From: CAZVXI01 sp964631295
GTDB lineage: Bacteria; Planctomycetota; Phycisphaerae; Phycisphaerales; SM1A02
Assembly (NCBI GenBank): GCA_964631295.1
Contig: CAZVXI010000163.1
Location: 1 to 7,163 of the forward strand
Length of the DNA stretch: 7,163 bases
Direction: 5' to 3'
Shown here: positions 1-5,443 of the stretch, piece by piece
Position numbering within the stretch: the stretch's first letter is position 1
Layout of the letters: each line of letters begins with the position of its first letter
Position numbers and translations under genes: made by a program
The notes under the pieces: generated by a model
What the model was told of the DNA's origin: nothing
The model's database searches: none
The model's input: the letters and a program-made list of their open reading frames with translations, nothing else

Positions 1-53
1 GGGAGCAGGGCGTGAGAGCGGGCCTGAGACGGGCGGGATCGACGGCGCATCAT
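1..53 (-). CDS. Possible start of a divergent gene (partial, runs off the left edge)
   Basis: Two adjacent ATG codons on the minus strand (53-51 and 50-48) open a frame with no stop to the window edge. It begins M-M-R-R-R-S-R-P-S-Q, which I do not recognise and which has no hydrophobic signal. A GGAGA sequence on the minus strand (69-65) sits 11 bases before the first ATG, a somewhat long but usable ribosome-binding spacing. If real, the gene is divergent from arsR and shares its control region, so it could be another arsenic gene. Only 17 complete codons are visible and chance open frames are common in GC-rich DNA, so this is a weak call. Confidence 0.22.
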   Translation of the reverse strand, partial: MMRRRSRPSQARSHALL

Positions 54-71
54 TATTGGTTCTGTCTCCAT

Positions 72-104
72 TTGCACATTCGCACTCATCAGCCACATGT
101 GCAA
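72..104. promoter_or_regulatory. Inverted repeat TTGCACAT/ATGTGCAA, possible second regulator site
   Basis: TTGCACAT (72-79) and its exact reverse complement ATGTGCAA (97-104) flank 17 bases. The left arm lies inside ATTTGCACA (70-78), which is repeated exactly at 208-216 in the main ars operator. It may be an auxiliary ArsR site, or a control element for the possible divergent gene at 53-1. The arms are too far apart for a classic single ArsR dimer site, so a pair of half-sites or a chance match remain possible. Confidence 0.35.
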
Positions 105-204
105 GGGTGCTACCGCGCGGCAGCCATGTGGTTGCCCGGGCGATCGTGATCGACGCACAGCGCACAAGAAAGCCGGCCCGGCCCCGTCGTGATCCCGGCT
201 CTGC

Positions 205-227
205 CATATTTGCACAAATATGCAAAT
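205..227. promoter_or_regulatory. Probable ArsR operator (AT-rich palindrome)
   Basis: CATATTTG-CA-CAAATATG (205-222) is a perfect 8+8 inverted repeat. A second, overlapping symmetry is ATTTGCA-N6-TGCAAAT (208-227). This AT-rich island sits in very GC-rich surroundings just upstream of the arsR promoter, the kind of imperfect 12-2-12-like dyad that ArsR/SmtB proteins bind. With transcription starting at 269 the site spans about -64 to -42, just upstream of the -35 box. From memory, the E. coli R773 ArsR footprint lies in a similar place. Binding by this particular ArsR is inferred from position and symmetry. Confidence 0.65.
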
Positions 228-234
228 CTTCTGC

Positions 235-262
235 TTGCTCCGGTCCCGTTTGGCCCTATACT
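235..262 (+). promoter_or_regulatory. Sigma70-type promoter of arsR-arsM
   Basis: A -35 box TTGCTC (235-240) and a -10 box TATACT (257-262) are separated by 16 bases. The -10 box ends six bases before the arsR ATG at 269, so transcription would begin at or next to the A of the start codon. That predicts a leaderless mRNA and agrees with the lack of any Shine-Dalgarno sequence there. A TTGCAC motif (262-267) overlaps the end of the -10 box and the start region and could be an extra repressor half-site. Confidence 0.5.
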
Positions 263-268
263 TGCACC

Positions 269-670
269 ATGACGCAAACGAGCAAGCAATCCCGGCCCAT
301 CCGCAGGCCCGGCTCGCCACGACAGGCGGCCCGCAGGCGTTTCGCGATCGACAAACAACTCGACCACGAGCTGTTCCGTGCCCTGAGCGATCCGACGCGC
401 ATCAGTCTGCTTGCGTGCCTCGCCAAATGCGGGAGGCTGTGCACCGTCAGCGAGGTCGCAGAGTGCTGCGATGTCGACATGTCCGTCGTCTCCCGGCATC
501 TCGCGCTGCTCGGCCGAGCGAAGGTACTCGAATCGCACAAGCAGGGCCGGACGGTCTACTATCAGGTGCGGTATCACTCTCTCAGCGAGTCGCTTCGCGC
601 TCTTGCGGGCGCCATAGAAGAATGCTGCCCGGCAGACGGCAACCCGCCGTGCAACTGCTCCAACGGCTGA
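269..670 (+). CDS. arsR: ArsR/SmtB-family arsenic-responsive repressor
   Basis: This 133-residue cytoplasmic winged-helix repressor probably binds the palindrome at 205-227 and is released by As(III) or a related thiol-binding ion. The family core runs from about residue 30 to 112: a first helix with F-R-A-L-S-D-P-T-R (36-44), a recognition helix D-M-S-V-V-S-R-H-L (70-78), and a beta-wing with H-K-Q-G-R-T-V-Y-Y (90-98). Residues 1-26 are a basic Arg/Pro-rich tail. Nine cysteines are present (50, 54, 58, 66, 67, 119, 120, 128, 130), with one cluster next to the DNA-binding helix and one at the C-terminus. The second recalls the C-terminal cysteines of Acidithiobacillus ArsR. I chose the ATG at 269 because the family homology begins after it and the operator and promoter lie before it. 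The frame is open further upstream to the window edge, but that stretch would be read through the operator and looks non-coding. arsM follows 45 bases later, presumably in the same transcript. The family is certain; the exact inducer is not. Confidence 0.93.
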   Translation: MTQTSKQSRPIRRPGSPRQAARRRFAIDKQLDHELFRALSDPTRISLLACLAKCGRLCTVSEVAECCDVDMSVVSRHLALLGRAKVLESHKQGRTVYYQVRYHSLSESLRALAGAIEECCPADGNPPCNCSNG

Positions 671-715
671 AAACACACTCATAATCAACGCTCACTTTCG
701 AACAAGGACACTTCC

Positions 716-1672
716 ATGACCAACCCGCACACGAACGCCGCGCCCGAAACCAAGCAGACGACCGGATGCTGTGACGATGACTGTTGCAGCGACACAGCAA
801 CGACGTCGACATCGACAACCACTGCTGACGCTGATGCGGTGCGCGACAGCGTCCGCGCCGGCTACAGTAAGATTGCCCAGACAGGCACGCTTTCCGCCGG
901 TTGCTGTGAAGGCGATGCGCAGGACGGCGGCTGTTGCGGCCCGGTCACGCTGTCAGCCGATCAGGTCGCCACTGCGGTCGGCTACGCGAATGAAGATCTC
1001 AGCCAACTGCCCGAAGGCGCCAACATGGGCCTCTCCTGCGGGAACCCGACTGCGATCGCGTCGCTCCAGCCCGGCGAAGTCGTGATCGACCTCGGCTCGG
1101 GCGGCGGGTTCGACTGTTTCATAGCAGGCCCCAAGGTCGGGCCCACCGGCCGCGTCATCGGCATCGACATGACGCCCGACATGCTCAGCAAAGCCCGCGC
1201 GAACATTGATTCCTACCGCGCGCACTCCGGGCTCGACAATGTCGAGTTCCGTCTTGGCGAGATCGAGAACATCCCCGTTGCCGACGCGAGCGTCGATGTC
1301 GTGATCAGCAACTGCGTGCTGAATCTCTCGCCCGACAAGCCGCGCGTCTGGCAGGAAGTTGCGCGCGTGCTGAAGCCCGGCGGGCGCGTTGCCATTTCCG
1401 ATCTCGCCTTGCTCCAGCCGCTGCCCGAATCCGTCCGCAACGATGTCGAAGCGCTCATCGGCTGCGTGGCAGGTGCGGATCTTGTCGAGAACATCAAGCG
1501 AGACATGATCGCTGCGGGTCTCACCGACATCGAACTTACCAGCAAGCCGCAGTACATTGACGCTATGACGAACTTCGACGATCCGCTTTACGCGCGCATT
1601 ATCGACAAGCTTCCCGACGATGCAAAGCCCAGTGAGTACATCACCAGTCTCGACATCGCCGCCCGCAGGTGA
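716..1672 (+). CDS. arsM: Arsenite S-adenosylmethionine methyltransferase
   Basis: ArsM transfers methyl groups from S-adenosylmethionine to thiol-bound As(III), giving methylated and finally volatile arsenicals; it acts in the cytoplasm. The 318-residue protein has a Rossmann-type methyltransferase domain (about 85-270). It carries the SAM-binding motif I-D-L-G-S-G-G-G (124-131), an acidic ribose-binding segment I-G-I-D-M-T (148-153), and S-N-C-V-L-N-L (198-204). The three cysteines that bind arsenic in characterised ArsM enzymes have clear counterparts: Cys108 in S-C-G-N-P, Cys200 in S-N-C-V-L, and Cys250 in G-C-V-A-G. The N-terminus is unusual, with four vicinal Cys pairs (18/19, 23/24, 63/64, 73/74); the first two are split from the second two by a Thr/Ser/Asp/Ala-rich linker. 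AAGGA at 704-708, seven bases before the ATG, fixes the start. It is probably co-transcribed with arsR. I see no convincing terminator in the 159 bases after it. The identification is strong. Confidence 0.95.
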   Translation: MTNPHTNAAPETKQTTGCCDDDCCSDTATTSTSTTTADADAVRDSVRAGYSKIAQTGTLSAGCCEGDAQDGGCCGPVTLSADQVATAVGYANEDLSQLPEGANMGLSCGNPTAIASLQPGEVVIDLGSGGGFDCFIAGPKVGPTGRVIGIDMTPDMLSKARANIDSYRAHSGLDNVEFRLGEIENIPVADASVDVVISNCVLNLSPDKPRVWQEVARVLKPGGRVAISDLALLQPLPESVRNDVEALIGCVAGADLVENIKRDMIAAGLTDIELTSKPQYIDAMTNFDDPLYARIIDKLPDDAKPSEYITSLDIAARR

Positions 1673-1831
1673 TCGGTGAACAGTTTGGCTGTGATCCGCG
1701 CCCCCTTGAGGAAAAATCAATCACGCGGTACAACGTTTGTGCACACGCCGATCGACCTGCCGATGGCGACGGCGCGAAGAAGCTACCCACTTGATACACT
1801 GCTGATGGTCAACCACGCGGAGACTTGACTC

Positions 1832-2281
1832 ATGCTGAGAATCATTGCGGGCATTATCGTCGGATGGATGGTCATGGCTGTCCTCGTCGCAGCAGCGTTC
1901 GGGATCACGATGGCGGCCATGGGGCTTGAGAATATCCTTCAGCCCGAGTCATACTGGACGACCGACACGTTCAACACCATCGTTCTCGCGGCCGGCCTGC
2001 TTGGGGCGATCGCTGGCGGCATCGTGTGCAAGATCATCGCACGACACACGCATGCTGCGTTCGCGCTGGCGGTGATTGTGCTGGTGCTGGGCGCTGGCAG
2101 TTTCATGGTGAACATGAAGAAGCCCGATCCCCCCGCGCGAACCACGGCCGCGACCTTACAGGACATCGGCGCGCACGGCAAGGAGCCAACGTGGTTCGCT
2201 CTCAGCAAGACGGCCGCCGGCGTGATCGGCGTGCTCATCGGTGCATCACTGGTGAACCGGCGAACGCCAGGCAGTTCGTGA
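1832..2281 (+). CDS. Small four-helix membrane protein of unknown function
   Basis: I do not recognise this 149-residue protein. Four hydrophobic segments are visible at about residues 4-29, 47-69, 75-94 and 125-142. The first extramembrane loop (31-46) is acidic and aromatic, and a polar loop with K-K-P-D-P-P (96-101) separates helices three and four. Arginines at 3, 71, 143 and 144 suggest that both ends face the cytoplasm. Small-residue packing (G-L-L-G-A-I-A-G-G, 55-63) in helix two suggests tight helix contacts. GGAGA at 1819-1823, eight bases before the ATG, supports the start. It lies 159 bases after arsM on the same strand. TACACT at 1795-1800 is a possible -10 box with no good -35 partner, so it may have its own promoter. 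A link to arsenic handling is not shown; there are no conserved transporter motifs, and only one cysteine (66). Confidence 0.8.
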   Translation: MLRIIAGIIVGWMVMAVLVAAAFGITMAAMGLENILQPESYWTTDTFNTIVLAAGLLGAIAGGIVCKIIARHTHAAFALAVIVLVLGAGSFMVNMKKPDPPARTTAATLQDIGAHGKEPTWFALSKTAAGVIGVLIGASLVNRRTPGSS

Positions 2282-2608
2282 TCCACGCATCAACCAGATT
2301 CGACTGGCTGCGACCTGCTTCCGGCGCGGGCGCGGGGGAGTCGCGCGTGCAGTGTGCAGTATGAACGATCATCGTAATGGTAAAAGCGTGCGCCCAATGC
2401 GCGCCAGCACTGCCGACTCACCATGATCAGTTCAGCATCCCGGACGGGCTCCAGACACTCGGTCCGATATGCTGGTTGATCAGTGGGCACTGAGGCGCGA
2501 AGAAATGCTGAACCGGCCTTCCACGGTCGGCACCACACCTGCCGCCACCGCCAGAAAACAGCAATCGAGGCGCAGCCGTCGGTGCTACACAACGTATGAG
2601 TTCTTGTC
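2282..2608. other. 327-base stretch without a supportable gene
   Basis: I find no convincing gene here. Small items visible are a tandem GTGCAGT duplication (2347-2360), a 22-codon frame from ATG 2361 to a stop at 2424-2426, a weak GC hairpin (2513-2530; CCGGCC/GGTCGG with one G-T pair and a six-base loop), and two copies of TGATCAGT. None amounts to a terminator or an RNA gene. It presumably carries the promoter of the downstream protease gene. TACACA (2586-2591) and TATGAG (2595-2600) are the only -10-like words near that start, and neither has a good -35 partner. Confidence 0.5.
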
Positions 2609-5362
2609 ATGATTCGCGCCTTCTCCATCGTTTTCGCGATCGCACTTGCTCTTCCCGCCCAGGCACAGGAGCCGCCTCCCACGTTTGAGTGGACAGTCAG
2701 TTACGGCGGCACCTCGTATCAGGCTGATTTCGAACTGCACTCTGCGCGGGGGCCGAACTTCTCTGTCGAGGTGCAGCAGGCGGATGGCAGCTTTGTCTCG
2801 CACACGCCCGACTCGGTTCGCACGTACATCGGCACGATCGCAACATTGCCGGGCGCGATGGCATCCGCTCTGCGACGCGAAGATGGTTCTACCTTCTACC
2901 ACGTGCTGTTTGAGGATGGGGCGGAGTGGATCAACAATGGCGGAACCACCATACTGCGCACTCACGACGATTGGACGCCAAACTACCCCGCGTTTGTGAC
3001 CGGAGCCGGCGGTGCTGGTTCCGACGTCTGGGCGGCTGAGGTTGGTGTCGATATCCCAAACAGCCAGTATGCGGTGGATGGAGATATTGATGCAGCTCTG
3101 GAAATGGTCGAGCATTCCGTCAACACAGTGAATCTTCTCTACCTGCGCGATGCGAGTATTCTCCATCGACTTGGTCGGGTTGTGGTGCGCGCGGATGCAA
3201 CGCAGGACCCGTATGACGGGATGACGACAACTGGCGCACTGCTCAGTGAGATTGGCAACCAGTGGAACAACGTCCTTGATCCCGGCACGCATGACATTGC
3301 ACTTGTCGCGACATTCGTCACCGGTGGCGGGCTCGCGGCTGTGGGCGTTGTCGGCAGCCCGGGTTACTCAGCCAACGATGCATCCATAGAAGGAGACTTC
3401 ACCATTGTGTGGCGGCACGAGGTGGGCCACAACTGGTCGCTCGGCCATTTCGATGGCGGGACACCGGAAGGAAAGACCATCAACTCCGGCAACTCGCTGT
3501 CACGCATGTCCGGCCCGGAGCAGGCCAAAGCAATCGCGCACCGAATCGCCCGCTCGGGATTCCTCGACAATCTCGGTCCGCACCCGTTTGAAGTTCCGCC
3601 GTATGCGAGTCTCGACCGCGCTGCCTATATCCCTCAGAGCACAGCCATCACGATTGATGTTCTTGGGAATGACCATGATGTGAACGGGGATTCGCTGGCG
3701 ATCACATCGTTCGACACAAGCACATCTCTGGGCGGATTCGTGACGCTGTCCGCAGGAACCGGCCCCGGAGGCCGCGATGAGTTACTTTACACACCACCCA
3801 CGCTGGCAACGCCGCAGACGGATCACTTTACCTATCGCATTGTGGACGCATCGGGCCGCGAGGCACTCGGCAATGTGATGACAAAGCTGACGTCCGACTC
3901 TGGCTTTCTCGCGCACTTCGCGATGGACGAGGTGGCCGGAACAGTTGCCAATGACTCATCAGCCTATCTGCGCCACGCGACGCTTGAGAACGGGCCGAAC
4001 TGGAACCCCGGGCTCATCAATGGCGGGATCGCACTCGATGGAGTTGACGATCGGCTGACGGCAGATGCGCTCGACGTCTCGACAGCCAACTTCACGATAA
4101 CCGGCTGGGTGAAGCGCGACGGCGACCAGACCGGCTGGGCAGGACTTGTCTTCTGCCGGGGCGGAAACACCGTCGCGGGTCTCAACTTCGGGAACGCCAA
4201 TGAACTGCGATATCACTGGGATGGCGGGCAATGGCCATGGAACTCGGGGCTGGTGGTGCCCGATGGTGTCTGGACATTCGTGGCTCTTGCAGTGACTCCG
4301 ACAGCAGCGACGATCTACATGGATCCTGGCACCGGGATGCAGACGGCTACGAATACCGCAGCGCACAACGCCGAGCCCTTCGACGCGACGCTCGTTCTCG
4401 GCCACGACCCGCACAGCAGCCCTCGCCGATTCAAGGGCGAGATGGACGACATCCGGATCTATGGGGACACGCTGTCGCCTGCAGAGATCATTGCCATCGC
4501 TGCTGGACTCGGAACCGCCGCGAACCCGACGCCCGCGCATCTCACTTCAGCGATGACGTCTTCGGTCGAACTTTCGTGGACTTCCTCACCTGCTGCTACG
4601 AATCACCGTGTCTATCTTTCTCAGATCTACTCCGAGGTGCGCGATGGTCTCCCGACTGCTGATCAGGGACTTGAACCGTCGAGTGCTTGGATGACGCCGA
4701 CGCTCGTCAACGGCAGTTGGTTCTGGCGTATCGACACCACCGATGGCACGGACTGGGCGCAGGGGCCGGTCTGGTCCTTCACGATCGGTGACGCCGACGG
4801 CGACGAGCTATCCAGCGCCATCACGATGGGTGGAAACACCTACGCTGGCACCACGACAGACAACACCGGCTCGACCGGCGATGACACTTCATGCACCTTC
4901 AATGACACGATCGATGAGTGGCTCCGCTGGACCGCAACGGTAACCGGCATCGCGCAGGCATCGACATGCAACGCAGTGACTGACTATGACTCGGCGATCG
5001 CCGCCTTCGACAGTGCAGCCGCCGCGGAACTTGCATGCAACGATGATGCTGTCGGCGCGCCCGGCGAGTGCAGCCTCGGCGGGTTGAACCGCAAGTCCGT
5101 CATTCAGTTCGAAACGGTGGCGGGGGAGACGTACCTCATCCGCGTCTCCGGCTACAACGGATTGACCGGCAACTACCAACTCACCATGCAGAACACCTGC
5201 TCAGAGGATCTCAACTTCGACGGCGTTGTCGGTCTTTCGGATCTTCTGGAAGTTCTTTCCAACTGGGGCGGCGACGGATCCGACGGCGGCGATGTCAACA
5301 TCGACGGGTCAGTGAACCTCGCAGACCTGCTTGCGGTGCTTTCGAATTGGGGCACGTGCTGA
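2609..5362 (+). CDS. Secreted multidomain metzincin-type metalloprotease with dockerin-like C-terminus
   Basis: This 917-residue exported protein probably degrades proteins outside the cytoplasm. Residues 1-20 form a signal peptide (basic M-I-R, hydrophobic core, A-Q-A cleavage site). Residues 21-130 resemble the pro-region of reprolysin-like (M12B) proteases. The catalytic domain (about 135-320) has H-E-V-G-H-N-W-S-L-G-H: His270, His274 and His280 are zinc ligands, Glu271 is the catalytic base, and Met300 is a candidate Met-turn. The Gly usual three residues after the second motif His is Ser277, with a Gly at 279 instead. There is no cysteine before residue 516, so no cysteine switch. Then follow a cadherin-like domain with V-L-G-N-D (about 335-428), a LamG-like jellyroll (about 433-632), a fibronectin-III-like domain (about 636-727), a PPC-like domain with Cys762, 787, 810 and 821 (about 729-860), and two dockerin-like repeats (867-915). 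The start is set by the signal peptide; no Shine-Dalgarno sequence precedes it. Substrate and anchoring partner are unknown. Confidence 0.93.
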   Translation: MIRAFSIVFAIALALPAQAQEPPPTFEWTVSYGGTSYQADFELHSARGPNFSVEVQQADGSFVSHTPDSVRTYIGTIATLPGAMASALRREDGSTFYHVLFEDGAEWINNGGTTILRTHDDWTPNYPAFVTGAGGAGSDVWAAEVGVDIPNSQYAVDGDIDAALEMVEHSVNTVNLLYLRDASILHRLGRVVVRADATQDPYDGMTTTGALLSEIGNQWNNVLDPGTHDIALVATFVTGGGLAAVGVVGSPGYSANDASIEGDFTIVWRHEVGHNWSLGHFDGGTPEGKTINSGNSLSRMSGPEQAKAIAHRIARSGFLDNLGPHPFEVPPYASLDRAAYIPQSTAITIDVLGNDHDVNGDSLAITSFDTSTSLGGFVTLSAGTGPGGRDELLYTPPTLATPQTDHFTYRIVDASGREALGNVMTKLTSDSGFLAHFAMDEVAGTVANDSSAYLRHATLENGPNWNPGLINGGIALDGVDDRLTADALDVSTANFTITGWVKRDGDQTGWAGLVFCRGGNTVAGLNFGNANELRYHWDGGQWPWNSGLVVPDGVWTFVALAVTPTAATIYMDPGTGMQTATNTAAHNAEPFDATLVLGHDPHSSPRRFKGEMDDIRIYGDTLSPAEIIAIAAGLGTAANPTPAHLTSAMTSSVELSWTSSPAATNHRVYLSQIYSEVRDGLPTADQGLEPSSAWMTPTLVNGSWFWRIDTTDGTDWAQGPVWSFTIGDADGDELSSAITMGGNTYAGTTTDNTGSTGDDTSCTFNDTIDEWLRWTATVTGIAQASTCNAVTDYDSAIAAFDSAAAAELACNDDAVGAPGECSLGGLNRKSVIQFETVAGETYLIRVSGYNGLTGNYQLTMQNTCSEDLNFDGVVGLSDLLEVLSNWGGDGSDGGDVNIDGSVNLADLLAVLSNWGTC
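5207..5353 (+). repeat. Two dockerin-like calcium-binding repeats ending the protease
   Basis: Residues 867-887 and 895-915 of the protease repeat the pattern D-x-N-x-D-G-x-V-x-x-x-D-L-L-x-V-L-S-N-W-G, seven residues apart. Asp867, Asn869, Asp871 and Asp878 in the first copy, and Asp895, Asn897, Asp899 and Asp906 in the second, match the calcium loop of type I dockerins. Cys864 and Cys917 bracket the pair and could form a disulfide clasp. In planctomycetes such tails occur widely without a known cellulosome scaffold, so their role may be surface attachment or sorting rather than cellulosome assembly. Confidence 0.85.
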
Positions 5363-5443
5363 TCGGCTGTCGTCATCGGCGCAATCACATGTCGCAACGC
5401 GACTGGCATGCTTTGATCAAGCGCCGTGCGAGCAGACGATGAA

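Noticed and set aside
2..268. In-frame open extension of arsR upstream of the ATG at 269, to the window edge
   Set aside because: It would be translated through the palindromic operator and promoter, has no family similarity, and the ArsR core fits a start at 269. GC-rich DNA often leaves frames open by chance.
110..688. 192-codon minus-strand frame opposite arsR
   Set aside because: It lies entirely over arsR and its control region and shows no recognisable domain; the plus-strand ArsR match is clear.
953..1720. 255-codon minus-strand frame opposite arsM
   Set aside because: It is a shadow of the arsM coding sequence, which carries the SAM-binding motif and catalytic cysteines on the plus strand.
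1738..1745. TGTGCACA palindrome after arsM as another ArsR site
   Set aside because: It is a lone 8-base palindrome without the AT-rich flanks of the 205-227 operator; such words arise by chance.
2290..2682. 130-codon minus-strand frame across the intergenic stretch, and the 22-codon plus frame at 2361-2426
   Set aside because: The minus frame runs into the protease signal-peptide region on the other strand and its translation is rich in Arg, Trp and Cys with no domain. The small frame has no convincing ribosome-binding site.
2585..3292. 235-codon minus-strand frame opposite the protease N-terminus
   Set aside because: It is a shadow of a clear secreted protease; the translation has no recognisable motif.
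5391..5403. Hairpin GTCGC-AAC-GCGAC between the convergent protease and VWA genes as a terminator
   Set aside because: The stem is only five pairs and no T-run follows on either strand. A terminator is expected here, but this one is not convincing.
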